From assembly GCA_026874595.1 (NCBI GenBank), contig CM049309.1, positions 67,438,926 to 67,502,925 on the forward strand: a stretch of 64,000 bases of DNA, in the 5' to 3' direction. The notes beneath the pieces were generated by a model, which ran no database searches, was not told the DNA's origin, and was given only the letters and a program-made list of their open reading frames with translations. The translations under genes and the position numbers were made by a program. Numbering within the stretch: the stretch's first letter is position 1; every line of letters starts with the position of its first letter. Positions 25,044-40,000 of the stretch are shown in pieces. Origin of the DNA: Sipunculus nudus. Taxonomy: Eukaryota > Annelida > Sipuncula > Golfingiida > Sipunculidae.

Positions 25044-28000
25044 GTGAGTGACATTGTTTAATTTTTTCCTCAGACAACAAATTATGATCTTTTTTGCATA
25101 CATTTTATTGGGGGGGGGGGGGGGGGGGGTTCCATGGACTAATTGTGCATGTATGAGCTATTATAGAGAGCATTTTAGCACTGAAAAAGGGAAAACTATA
25201 ATTTGTATCTTCCTAAATTGTGTAACACAAATTGTATTCTGTAGTAAATCATATCATTCCACTTCTAGCTCCACTGTAAGCAGGGTTATTCAAAAGTATT
25301 GATGGATGAAAAAAAGGTCATATTGAGATTTTAACAAGGTAAGAGATACATTCTCTGGACTGGTAGCCGTTAACTGTTTTCTGTTATCTGCCACTTCCTC
25401 TACTATAAACAGATTTGTGGTCTACTCAGAAAAAAAACACTATAGTTAGAAAGACAATCTTGCATCAGTTTTGAAAAGCAAATCTGTTATTAAGCTGTAT
25501 TGATATTCAGTAATTGTATCCGCAAAAAAAAAGTTTTGCGGATACTATGTTTTTGACTGGGTTCCGCCGCCGCCGCCGCCGCGTTCGTTTCTGGAGAACT
25601 CCTCTGAGACTACTGGACAGATTTTTCCGAAACTTACACAAATTATCGGGTCACATGTGAACTGGTGCCTAACCAAGTGACCTTGACCTCTGACCTTTCG
25701 TCTCTGCCCAGCGTCCGTTTGTGCGTCTGTTTCCACACATAAACCCATATATCTCAGGAACCGTTTGACTGATCTGGAAAAAAATTTTACACAAATGTAG
25801 CCCTGGGATAGCTTTATAACATACACAACAAAAGGTGGCGCCACCTGCAACCATGTTGGCACAGTATCCATCTGTTCACATGCCTGGGGTTAAAATCACT
25901 CATATCTCTGCAGTGGTTTGACTAATTCACCTGAAATTCGGCATGCGTAAACATCCTGGATAGCTTTTCTGATTTTATGACAGGTGGCGCCACCTACATT
26001 CACGTTTACGCTGCAGACATCCAAGCTCATATCTCGGGAACAGTTTGACCAATCAGGAAAAATAGTTCACACAAATGTAGCCCTTGTATAGCTTTATAAC
26101 ATACACAAAAATGGTGGCGTCACCTGCAGCCATTTTTGCACAGCGTCCATCTGTTTGTCTGCCTTTGGTTAAAATCACTCATATCTCTGCAGTGTTTTGA
26201 CCAAAATACCTGAAATTCAGCATGCTTATACATCCCGCATAGCTTTCTTGATTTTAGACAGGTGGCGCCACCTACATTCACGTTCACGCTGTAGACATCC
26301 ATGCTTATATCTCCGGACTCAATCAACCAATCAGGAAAATTTTTTTACACAAATGTAGCCCTTGGATAGCTTTATAACATACACAAAAATGGTGGTGCCA
26401 TCTGCAGCCATTTTTGCACAGCGTTCATCTGTTTGTCTGCTGTGGGATAAAATCACTCATATCTCTGCAGTGGTTTGACTTTTCCACATGAAATTTTGCT
26501 TGTGTATATATCTTGGATAGTTTCTCGTTCAAATAACAGGTGGCGCCACCTACAATCATGTTTATGTGACAGAGATCCATTCTAATATTTATCACATCTA
26601 ACTCTATATCTCCTTGCCACTTAATCCATGCCTTACTTCACCTGTCCTTCTCTGATTTTGGCGGATACACGTAGTCGCTTGTCGACTACCCGTATTCTAG
26701 TTTCTCCATGACTTGGACTTGAAATTAGTTTATTATTGTATCCGCCAAAACAAAGTTTTTGCGGAAACTGTTTTTTTGACCGGGTTCTGCTACCGTCACC
26801 TTATTCGTTTCCGGAGAACTCCTCTGAGACTACTGGACCGAGTTTTCCAAAACTTACACCAATTATTGGGTCACATGTGAACTGGTGCCTCACTATTGGT
26901 GTTGACCTCTGACCTTTCCTCTGTCCAGTGCATCCATCTGTGCATCTGTTTTGACACTTTAACCCACATATCTTTGGACTCATTTTACCAATCAGGAAAA
27001 AAAAATTGCACAAATGTAGCTCTTGGATAGCTTTATAACATACACAAAAATGGTGGCACCACCTGCAACAATTTTTGCACAGCATTTGTATATGCATATA
27101 CATTCCAGATAGCTTTCTTGCTTTTATGATAGGTGGCACCACCTACATTCACCTTCATGCTGCAGATATCCATGCTAATATCACCGGACTGGTTTGATGT
27201 ATCTTCCTTAAATTTTGCATGTGTTAGATCTCACATAGCTCTTTATCATACCCAGAACTGGTGGCGCCACCTGCAACCATATTTGCACAGCATACCATCT
27301 GCTTGTCTGCTGTGGGATAAAATCACTCGTATCTCAGCAGTGGTTTGACTTTTTCACCTGAAATTTTGCATGTGTATACATCTTAGGTAGTTTCTCGTTC
27401 AAATATCAGGTGGCACCACCTACAATCATGTTTACATGGCAGACATAAATGCTAATATGTAACACATCTAACTCTATTTCCCCTTGCCACTTAATCCATG
27501 CCTCACTTCAACCGTCCTACTCTGATTTTGGGTGGATATATGTAGTCACTTTATTGTCGACTACCCTTATTCTAGTTGCATTTTCAAATTAAGATGTAAT
27601 AGTCATTTGTGTCATTTCTTGTGAATAAGAGAATTTTTTAACCACTCAATATTTTTTCATGACATTTTGATGTGTGAATCATTTCTACCAAAATCTCTGA
27701 AAAATTCAAAAATTGGTGACCTGTAAATCTAGGATTTTTGTGAAACCCATAACTTTTGAAGTAGTGTTTTACTTTTGAAGTAGTGTTTTCAAGTAGTATT
27801 TCTATCTCCAATATTATACACCAGATGTTTCAACCAAGTGCTTTGAGAGTTTGATAACCAAGGAATTTGAAAACTTTTTACAGCAAAACCAAACTCATTC
27901 TAGTTGTGATTAGTATTTTATTGCATGATAACGATTTTAAGAGTGGTGCCCTTAAGTCCCCTGTTTAAGTGTCTTCTGATCCTCGTATGATCCCTGGCAG

Positions 28001-31000
28001 ACAACTTATGATGAAATATGACATAAAAATGCTTCTAAAGGTATTATATACTACACCTGTCATAGATATACACTTACAACGGAGGTTTCTACTCAAAACA
28101 AACCTCATCCCTCGTGCACTTAGGAACGACCGGGACTTCTTGTCTCAAATGTCTTCAAACTTTAAAATCAAATTTTGTTACATTTAAAGGAAACACCTTC
28201 TGTGTGTAAAATCAGCCAATCAGATTTTATATGTCTATAACATTATATCATCTTATGTTCTGAGCTCAGATATCTGATATTAGGCCAAATCATTAATTTT
28301 TATCAACAAAACTTCTCACACAAGGTCAACTCAAAGGATCAACTATGTTGATTTAATAATCTTGCACTGTTGGTGCAATTAGTTACAAAAGCTCTTATAT
28401 CTTGCAATTATCATGGTTACCACAAGTTGTTTTGACTGTTGGGATGACTGAACAAGATCCCATAAGGTTTACAGACCTGCAACCTGTCCATAAACAGGAT
28501 CTGTTGCATTAAATTATTCCAACTAACCTTGATATGAATATATATATATTTCTTTTACCTTTATAGCTAAACTTTGTTTACTGCTATAAAATGAAAAACA
28601 CGTGTGAAACATGGCCCTCGTTGTCTGTTGCCCTGATAGCTTACCATGGATTTGATAGTTTTTCATGAATTTCACCAACTTCTTACCAATAGATTATTTT
28701 GCCCAAGTTCAATTATAGGCAAAATCCACGTATATTTAATTATATTTAATTATGTAAAGGTTCACAAGGCTTCTTTGTGGTGTCATTGTGATAAATTATA
28801 AGGAATATATTGGATTTTGAAGAAACCCAACAGATATATTAACCAATATAATATCTCACCTAAAATTATTTTGTATATAATGAGGTCAGATGTCAGCAGA
28901 CCTTGTTACCTGTGTCTCAGTACCGTTACTAACCAAAAATTGTATGGATTTTAATCAAACTTATTATACTTATTATCCAATACAGTTTCCCTTTGGATTT
29001 AAATTCTCGAAAAAAATTCACATATATTTATTGAGGTCAGAGGTCACAAGACATAAGACGGGCATATTATGCATCTTTGTGGTGCTCTAATTGAATGTGT
29101 CAGTACAGGTATAAAAAAATAATTGGAAAACAGTGCAGCTTCATAGAGAGCCCAGGCCTGCATGTATGGCACGTCTCTTGGTTAACACTTCTTAGTACTT
29201 CTATATGTCATATGTATAATATTCGAATTGTTATGAAAGTATCTGTTATCCAAAAAAATATAAAATAACCCCTGCTGCCATTATTGACTACATTCATAAG
29301 GAGAGGCCATGCAGCATTACAATATTGTTTTACCAGCTTTGTCCTAGTTTGGTATACAAGTGTCAGTACTGGTTTTCAGAGCCTTGTGTTTAGTTAATCA
29401 ATGATTAGATCAATGATTCCAGGGAGCCATTTAAGAGGTAACAATACACAGGAAAGGATTGCTGATGGCTCTGCAGGGGTCAGTCTTGTATACTGCCCAG
29501 CTGGACACCTGATGTGGTCTATTACAAGCTTAAGTGTGGCCATTTGGGATATTTTTGATCATATATGTTATTTTCATGTCTGTATTTGATGTGAATTTGT
29601 ATTGACTTATATGGAGCATGGTTCAGAGCACACACACAGAAATAAATTATATGACATCACTTTTAGCGTAACTGATGAAAATATTTTGGGGTATTGACAT
29701 ATCTACCCTACCCCTTCTTCTAGTTACAATGTCCCTGACTTCCCCTGTCTTGATGTACAATTTCACATAATTAAAGGAGCCTATACGATCGAGTATCTGA
29801 CATCTATTAACAAAAGATAATCCCTGAAACCTTTTATAACAATGTGCCAGGAAACATCAATCTCACCACATGCAGGCTGTTCGTTTTGTTTGTGTTCACA
29901 TATTTATAACATGTGGTGGACCACCAAAAAAAACCACACACTTTCAACAAGGACATCTGGTGGCAAGTCAGATGCACCAGAGTTTTGCTTAAGGCATTTT
30001 GCAATAAGTGACCTTTCAGCTTCTGCACATATGTAAACAACCACATAAGAATAGTTGGTTTTACTGTCAACACTGGCACCAGTGCTGTGTTTACTAACAG
30101 TTTGTACCTGGTAGATGAAGCTCATATATCCACCACAGAGTCCATTCAAATGTATGCAGAGTAAGCCAGAAATCTTATAAATTCTACAAAAAAGTAGGTG
30201 AATAGCTGGCTTTAATTAAATATGTGTCATATTGATACAGGTCGTTTTCTTCTCATGCCTGTTCCAGGAATATAGTTGACAAATCACTATTTTGTCAGCT
30301 GTTGTGCCCTACATTGCTTTAGAGCATATATAGAAAAGATTATACTCTTATTAAAAGCTCATTATGATTTAAATTACAGACTTCACAGTCAATAAACATT
30401 TTTAAGCAAATACTGTGATTCCATTTCATTTAGATGGAACAGTATATTTATAATTAAAGGACTGACTGTGGACCCTTTCTGTCTAGTATAGAGCCCATTA
30501 AGTTCCCCATATTCCTTGCAGTTAGCATAGTAATTTACACAAGCAACATCACATTGAAGTGAGAACTAAGAGAAAGGAAACTATATACCAGGAAACTATA
30601 CCAGTATGCAAGGAAGACTTTATTGCAAATCCGCAGGAAATTTTGCACTTTCATATTCAAATAATACAATGTAAAAAAATAACTTTTTTGTGTGCTAAAA
30701 CTTTATATATACCGCTCTTGTTGGTCTGATATATGGCCTATGCAAGAAAGGGTATAATCAGACCAATGAGAGCGAGTGTCTCATGTTTAAAATTTGTAGC
30801 TGGATGCACAATGTGATTCCACGCTCTCATTGGTCTGATTACAAATATATGCCTTACTCTGAGCAAGCCCTAGTGGTGGAACCCGGAGAATATTGCTATA
30901 CAATGCAGCAGTTAAAACAAGAGGTCTGGGATGAGTGCATGCTGTGTATAACTCCTGTGTGAGGACAATAAATTAAGTACTGCTGTACTTCTTTTCACCT

Positions 31001-34000
31001 ATAAGGGAAGGTCGAAATATAAGCGGTCTTGTAATATTTTATTCTGCATAGATTAGATTGGTACTCTTACAAGTAGAACCATTTTTCAAACTTGTTGAAT
31101 CATGAATACAATATGCATGAAGTCTCTATCAATGGTGTGTACATGTCTTTTTGAGGTTACACGTCTGTAATTCATAGTGTAGCACCTTCTGTGGAGTTGC
31201 TGGTCTTTGTCAGTCATTTGATATCTACTATACATATATTTATAAACCTAATGGTTGAAAGGGTGACATTATATATGGTGTGTATTTTGTGACACTTGTT
31301 AATTATCACCAGTTAGAAAAACTGTTGGTTGCCTTGGTGATAAGAAGGCATCTTGGTGTTCATTCGAATGGTTTAATTATTCCTTTATCTACATATACTT
31401 ACTTTTTTTTGCTGCTTCTAAAATTAAACTCACTGTTTTGGGTGTCAACATGCCTAGCTTAAAGGCAAGTTTCTTATATTGTAAAATTTCAGAAAACAAT
31501 GTACAACCCTTAGGTTTGCTGTGTTCCTAGTGGGATGCTGCTTTCATTTAATTATCAGTTATTTGTTCAAGCGCACTTATTGATGATCAATTAGTAATTT
31601 GTTCAAACAAATATTTCATCATCTGTTAATCTGCATAGCTGAAATATTATCCATATTAAAACCCTGTTCTTTGTTAACCTAACAAACCATGCAAGTAGAG
31701 ACCTTGAGAATGTTTGGAGCATTGTATCTGCAAGGGATATTTGTGCAATTCATAACACTTTACGTAAATTAATTATTATTGCAATACTATCACATGACTA
31801 ACATCAGATATTCTTGACTAGAACCAGTCTACAGATTGTGTGCACTATTGTAAATAATAATAGCATAATGATAGGTTAGGGTAATTAGTTTAGAGTAATT
31901 TTTCACATTTAAAGAGACAAAATATCCTCATAGAAGCGTCATGAAAGTTCCCAAATAAATTGAAACATGAAAATTTGAAAACATATTACAATATGAGTGG
32001 GTGTGTTTTGAGAAACTGGGGCATTTCTGTTACTGAACATTCCAGAGATGGACACACCTGTATGGCAAGCTACATGAACCCCAATGAAACTAAGCAGCCC
32101 ATCATTGAATATACCAGCCTGAGCTCTCCCTTTATAAAAATTGCAAATAAATATATATACTTTGCATTACTTTGCTTTATTACTGTACCATATTTTGCTA
32201 TCCTTATATTGCCAAAACTCTCTGTTAATTATCCAGGTTAATCCTCACCAGATCCTCTCTTGAAATAGTATATAAGTACTTTGATATAACTTTTTTTTTT
32301 TTAGATATTTTATTGATACTGAATATGCACATATAAATCACATAATACAAGCATCAGTGGGGTTGAGTGCAAGCTATTTAAAGCTTACCTCGACTCTCTC
32401 CCGAATGTTTCCATTAACAATATACGATGTCAGTATTCAGAGTGTTGATATAACTTGATGATTGCTATACGATTAGTATAGCTGTAATTGGGATGATAGT
32501 TTAATAGCTTTGTTCAGGAAAGGTTTGATAAAAAAAAGATAATTATTGCTGAAACTGTCTTACTTTCCACAAATACTATTTTACTTCAGTGGAATTAAAT
32601 ATAAATGTTATATCATTAAAGAGTGAACCAGTATAAAAAACCTACAGTATATACTGGTAGGTGAACGTTGCATGCATGTTGTAAAAGCATCTTTTATAAC
32701 CTTGTTGCTGCATGCAGGCAACTCATCTATCTGAATTTGTTGTCCTGTCCTTGCTTTCTGTAAAATAAGGGGCTGTATCATAGTTATATACTCATACTCT
32801 GATTTGCAAAGCACTGAGACAGCAGATAGGATGTTAAAGCCAGCTATTCGCCTGCCTTTTTTGTAGGATTTGTGCTATTTGTTTTGCACACTGAATTCTA
32901 AGACCTGAAAACTAGAAGGCTTTATGTGTAATTTTGTATCACCTGTCATCCTGAACAGAGTGCATATAAGTCCTTGAAAACCTTGAAAGTGCATAAATTT
33001 AAAATGATAATTTCAAGGCCATGAATCCCTTTAAAACAGCACATTTTTTTTGAAGCCCTTGAAATGTCCTGGATTTTTGTAGCAGAGCTACTTTCTCTGT
33101 TTTCAGTTTTCCATTTGGCATATGATTGGATTCAGTGTGCATTAATTGGTTTAATAAAGCTTTGAGCTAAGGATTTGTTTAACCTGTTTTGGTGTTATCA
33201 CAGCATCAGTTCAATCAGAAATCATTTAAAGCCAGCTATTCACATGCCAAATATCTGTAGAATTCATGTGATTTCCCTTTTAAACAAGGTCCTTGGAATT
33301 TGCTGAGGGATCCCTGGGAAAGGAGGAAAATGATGATTCTTTTGCATGGCTACTGGTTTTTTGTTCTCTGCTTAGTTTTATATAATTTCAAAGTCAGTGA
33401 TTTAATTTGACATTGCAGCAGTGTTACAGGAAGTTCCACAAACACAAGTATAATAAAGTCAAACAAGGTGACCTCTCTTTCTCAGGTGATTTCATGAAAA
33501 ATTGGATCAAAGTCAGATGTTGAGAAGAGGGATAAAGACCTTGGATCTGTATTCTGATTCAGATTGAGACCAACATTAGTGTAAAGGGGATATGTTTAAA
33601 TCTCATTTTTATCCCAAATGTACATAGATGCATATATAGCAATGGGGGACAGCTGATGAAAGCAATGAATTATCTTGGTTCTCTTGCCTGCCCCAGACCA
33701 TAAAGGATTGCTTGTGATTCCCCCAGGAACAAAACTGAAACTTAACTGTAATATATTGCTAAAAAACAAATAGTGAAAGCAGCTTAAAATAAAATATTCT
33801 TAAAACAAAATAAACCAACAATCAGTGAAATATTAATTTCAAACAAAAAAAAATAACAAAAAAATATACTATAAACCAAACCAACAAAAGCCAATGAAAT
33901 CAGCAAACAGTAAAAATTTTTTCAACCAAAAACAAAACAAAAACAAGGAAATATTAACCTAAAACAAACCAAAACAACCAACTATGAAATATTAACCTTA

Positions 34001-37000
34001 ATTATGCAAATAACCATGGAGCCAGCAGTGAAATATGAAGTAAGGAAAGAACCCAAAAGCAGTAATTAAACTGTGAAATATTCACCTAAACACAATTCAG
34101 CAAAATGAAATGCAATCCAACAAATTGTGAAAAACTCATTCAAAACTGTTACAAAAGAGATCAATTATTGAATTAACATTGCAGTATTAATATAGAAAAC
34201 AAGGCAAACCAAAAAAGAGTGAAAATTCATCTCAAAACAAATCAAACTATACCAATAAGGAATGAAATATTAAAGCAAGGTATTCACCTCCCATTTCTGT
34301 TGAATTTTTAGCTCAGCTGACTGAAAGTCATCTGAGCTATAGCGATCACCCTTTGTTGATTGTGCATCTGTCTGTCTGTCCATTTACCACTGGATCTAGG
34401 TTCTTCTCACTTGACATCCAGGAAGGTCCATGAAAAATCTGATTGGAAACCTGAAATTAGGTCTCTGTTACCCATATCCTGTGAGCTCTTGGGCTAGAAC
34501 GTACCCCCATGCAGAATGATTAAAAAAAAAATTGATACAAAAGCTGCAGTATCTGAATAACTAATGCATTGATCACCATAATTTTTTTGCATGCATATTA
34601 ATCATGGAGTGTTTCATCAGTTCCTGCAGACTGGTGGCGCCACCTGGATTTTCCCAGTTTTTTTTCGAATTTTTTCTCTTTTTATTGGGATAAAGCAGCA
34701 GTTGTCCATTAACCAGGCACAAATCCTAACCATTGGACCTAGAAACATCCTGCTTCACATCAACTGAGGTCCATGAAAAATCTCCTTTGGTACCCGAAAC
34801 AAGGTCTCTGTTACCCATATCGTCCGAGCTATGGGGCTAAGAAGTACCCCCAAGAATAATTATAAAATTTGATACAGAAGCTCCAGTGTCTTAACAACTA
34901 ATGCATTGATCACCATGATTCTTTGCATGCATATTGATCATGGAGTGTTTCATCAGTTCCTGCAGACTGGTAGGGCCACCTGGATTTCCCAATTTTTACA
35001 AATTTTTAGCAAACCTGTGAGCTTATGCGATGGTGTGGCATCGTGCGTCGTGTGTCGTGCGTCGTGCGTCGTGCATCATCTGTACGTTAACCATAGCTAT
35101 CTTAAAAACGGCAGGAGCTAGCATCACCAAATATTTTGCAAATAATCAATCATCCTTAAAACTATATAGGATTTTGTTTATTTTTTTCTAACTGCATTTT
35201 CTTGGATTTTATAGGGAAAAAGCTAAAAAAGCTTTAAAAATCTTCTTCTCCGAAATTGTCCAGCCAAATTGTCCAATATTTCACAGAAATGATCCTTGGA
35301 ACAATCTTTCTCAAGTTTGTTCAAATAGTTCCAGTTCAGAGATTTTTTGCCGAGTTACAGGAGGTTGAACTTTGTTACCTGTGCAAAAAAGCATATTAAA
35401 ATTTAAATCTCAGAAACGGCTGGAGCTATCATCACTAAATTTTATGCCAATGTTGGTCACATAAGTCATATCTGAAATTGAGGTATTGGTGGCGCCACCT
35501 GCATCGGCCTTTTTTGTACGGGGTCTTCAGTGCCTGTATCACACTGAGGGCTACAAAAAACTGATCCTAGGGTAGTGCTTTCTGAAGTTTGTTCAAATGG
35601 TCACTTTTCAGTGACTTTTTGCTAAGTTATGGGAAGCTGAATTTAGTCATATGCTGTAACAGCCCATTTTAGCTTAGTGGCTACAAAGATCTTCTTCTCA
35701 AAAAACACTGGGCCAAATTCTTAAATCTCACACATTAATTATCCTCAGATGTTGATAATTCAAGTTTGTTCAAATGGTTTTGGTTCAGTGCTTTTTGGCT
35801 GAGTTACGAAGCTGAACTTAGCCAGTTTACTGTATCTTCCTATATGAGTTATAAACCTGCAAAACGTTTTTCAACTGATGCCACTGAAGCCTGCAGTTTG
35901 TTAAATATTTTACAAGAATAATCCCTACAATTATTCTTATAATAATTGTCATTAATGGTTCCACATGAATGATTTTTGGCTGAATTATGGAGCTTGAATT
36001 GAGTCATTTTACCATATATGTTAGCTGTGTGATGCTGTTACATCTAGCCTGGCACCAGTTTATCAGCATCTATTACATCATGCCACAAGACATTTAGATT
36101 TCAGGTTATCTTTGGTAAATATTGACAAGAAAGTTTTTTAGCTCAGCTGACTATAAGTCATCTGAGCTATAGTCGTGGTCCATTGTCCGTCGTCTGTCCG
36201 TCCGTCCGTCCGTCCGTCCGTCCGTAGATGTGGCACGTTTTGAAACCGTAAGACCTAGGAATCCAAAATTCATCATAATGTTAGATGTCCCTAAGATCTC
36301 CTACCAAGCCGAAAACTGGGTCTTTGAGACTTCGTTCCTTTTAGAAATTAAGGAAAAACCTCAATTTTTTATTAAAATCCTATTTTCACACTTCAGGACT
36401 GCCTAATATCAAAACCACTCATCTGTTTTTCCTCATATTTACCATAAATATTCTTCTATATAGTTCCTATGTACATGCCAGAAATTAAGTCTGTTAAGTA
36501 TTAATTCTTTAAGTTATGGGCCCAAACATAATGGACTTTGTAAAAAAATCAGGAAAAATATTTACTCACTTAACATGAAAACTTTTGAAACTAGAGTCTG
36601 TTTTCCCAAGTATATAACTATGTTTAATTAAGATTCAATTGTTTACCCAAAATTAGATCTGAATTTTGTAAATTTTTTAAGTAATTAGCATAAAAATAAA
36701 ATCAGTACCTTAAATTTTGCCCAACTTTGACCATGGCACATTTTTTTCCTGTAAGTACCATTGATTTAATTTTCACAGCATGTAAACATAAATATTTAAT
36801 TTGTTTAAATCTGAAATTTGAAAATAAAAGCTTGACAATTAAGCTAGTTATTGATTTTTTTCTTGAGGCTCTATTATAGTCATTTGCTTTGTTGACAGAT
36901 TACAGATGCAGGGTCCCACTCCAGGTCACTGGAAGTCAGCTATGCCAGGGTTTCTGATTTGTTACAGTCACTGGGGGAGATCCCCTGCTGTGACAGGTGT

Positions 37001-37029
37001 ACAGTTATTCTCATATCACCACCCCAATG

Positions 37030-37064
<35 letters not shown>

Positions 37065-40000
37065 CAAACCCAACCCACCAAGTGTTATGCAGTATTGTTA
37101 TTGTTTTCACTGTATCTCCTTAATTGTAATGCTGTTTCCACTCTGATATGCAAAAACTTTCCTTGAAAAAGTAATTCAAGGTGTAATCCAGAAGATGCAA
37201 TGTTGTGTAATGTAGCATTTTTAAAGAAATCATTTTTCTTTTAAATGATTTTACCAATCATAATGGAACCCATCAGTATGCTTAAATTATGATAAAATAT
37301 GAAGCACATTATGGATATATAAAGACACAAATAAAAATTGTGAAATCTAAATCAAGTATTTTTTTAGATATTTATTGTTTTGCAGATTTAAAAGATATAT
37401 TTTTGTGGTAAAAAATAAATAAACATTTGTATGCATGATGTGGTGTTATCTGACAAGATTGAGATTTATGATGATGCAATTGAGAATTATGAATCAACTT
37501 TTATATTCAGATGTATATGTTATATTGAAAATGTATAGAAATATAAACTTAAATTAAAAAAAAATTGATGTGATAAAAAAATGAGGATTTATTACAAACA
37601 TTTGTTCATTATTTTCCTGCATCAGCAGAATTTGAGATCAGGCTTTGTTTGCCATGTTTTATGTTGTTAATTAGTTATATTTCAACTGTATACATTTCAT
37701 AAAAAAAAAAACATATATTTAATAATATATATTATACAAAAAAAGATTCAATTGAACAAATGTGTAAACTACTGAAATGTCAACAGTTAATCGAAAAGCC
37801 AACTAATGATCATGGTAATTGTACAGATCATTTGTTCACAAACTGCTCACATGCTTCAGTTTCAACATTAGGAAACACATGGTCAGGTCACAAAATATTA
37901 TTTGCAACAATTTCTTGCTCATCAATACAAACCAATCATATAAACCAACCATGGCCTTTATTACCTCTTCCTCTTACACTTTATCTCCATTTGATATTAT
38001 TTTAGATTTTTACCTTCAAGGTTAACGTCAGCTGAGCACAGTGACCCATAGGTCCCTTGTTTAAAAGCTTTTAAAAAATTTAGATTTATGATTTAAGTTA
38101 TTCATCATACCAGCCAATGTTACAAACATGGATATTCAGCTCTCTGTGGCTATATAAAGACAACTGTACGTGGATTATAAATTATTGGTATCCCTACTCA
38201 ACTTAATTAAAAAATTTGCCATCAATGAGATATATCTGTATTTAATTTTGCATTCAGTATGTAACCATAATAATTTTACATATATTCCTGATTTCTTTCT
38301 TATAAAAAGTCAGCTGAAAAGCATTTTGTATTTGGAAAATAAATTTCAAAGTTATTACAAGTAGGGACCACTTTTGTGTACAGATGGCAGCACTTGGTTT
38401 ACCATTGGCAGATTGCCAGTGCCTTGATGTTGGCCATTAGCCAAGATGATGTCAGCTCTATAAATAGTTTTGGCACAGTGCCAGGATTGGAAGAAGTGCA
38501 GCCAGGTATAGGTCAAGAGTTCACTCAGTGCAGTAGCTGTATTCTATTTATAGCTTTGGCAGACTGCTCACTGCATCATATTTGGCACCAAAGTGCAGCC
38601 TGAATCTATTTATAGCTTTTGCAGACTGCCAACTGTGTCAGATTATGCAACAGGTCAAGAGTTCACTCAGTGCAGCTAGGTACAGGTCAAAAATTCACTC
38701 AGTCTAGCCAGGTGCAGGTCAAGTGTTCACTCAGTGCAGTAGCTTGAGGCAGCAATTTGTCACAGGTCACTCGGGGGCAACTGCCTTACTCACCTAAGCC
38801 TTGTCAGCCCAGTGCATCAAACTCTGGGGAAGTTTGATGCATTGGACTGATATTTTTACCTGTCCATGCTTCTTTGATGGTATTCTCATTTACAAGACAG
38901 GTGGTGCCACCTACATTGACTTTTGCAGTGTATGCGCCTGCTTATTTCTACAGAGGAATTTTATACATCAGCCTAAAATTGGGCATGTTTATACATATCG
39001 GGTAGCTTTATAGTGTACAAAACTGGTGGCGTCACCTACAATAATTTTTGCACCGTGTATGTCCCTGCTTATTTCATATGAGGGGTTTGTTTGACATACT
39101 GGTGGTGCCAGCTACAATCATTGTATCCGCCAAAACATAGTTTTGCAGATACTATGTTTTCAGTTGGACGGCGACGCTGCCGCCATCGCCGCATAGGTTT
39201 CCGAAGAACTGCTCCATAACCACTGGGCAGGATTTTTTAAAATTAGGAATTATGATCGGTCACATGTGAACTGCTGCACCCTCATTTTTGGTTGACCTCT
39301 GACCTTTCCTCTCTGCCCAGCGTCCATTTGTGTGTCTGTTTCCACACATATACCCACATATCCGACGGGAACCGTTTGACCGATAAGGCTAAAGATTTTG
39401 CACAAATGTAGCCCTTGGAAAGCTTTATAACAAACACTAAAAATGGTGGCGCCACCTGCAACCATTTTTGCACAGCATCCATCTGTTCATCAGCCTTGGG
39501 ATAAAAACACTCATATCTCTGCATTGGTTGGACTTATCAACCTGAAATTTTGCATGTGTATACATCCTGGACAGCTTTCTTGATTTTATGACAGGTGGCG
39601 CCACCTACATTCACATTTAAGCTGCAGACATCCAAGCTCATATCTCCGGAACCGTTTGACCAGTTGGGCCAAAATTTTGCATGTGTATAGATCTCCCATA
39701 GCTCTTGATCACATGCAAGACTGGTGGTGCCACCTGCCACAGTTTTTGCACAGCGTCCATCTGTTCATCTGCCTTGGGATAAAATCACTCATATCTCGGC
39801 AGTGGTTTGACATATCCCCCTGAAATTTTGCATGTGTATAGATCTCACAAAGCTCTTAATTATACACAAAATTGGTGGTGCCATCTGCCACCATTTTTGC
39901 ACAGCCTCCGTCTGTTTGTCTGCCATGGGCTAAAATCACTCATATCTCAGTAGTGGTTTGACTTATCCACCTGAAATGTTGCATGTTTATACATCTTGGA

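Noticed and set aside
25545-25871. Recurrent short open frames (with ICVKFFS, CGNRRTNG-like text) in R1 copies
   Set aside because: Similar peptides recur only because the same R1 repeat recurs; frames differ in length and contain stops and shifts, so there is no sign of selection on a protein.
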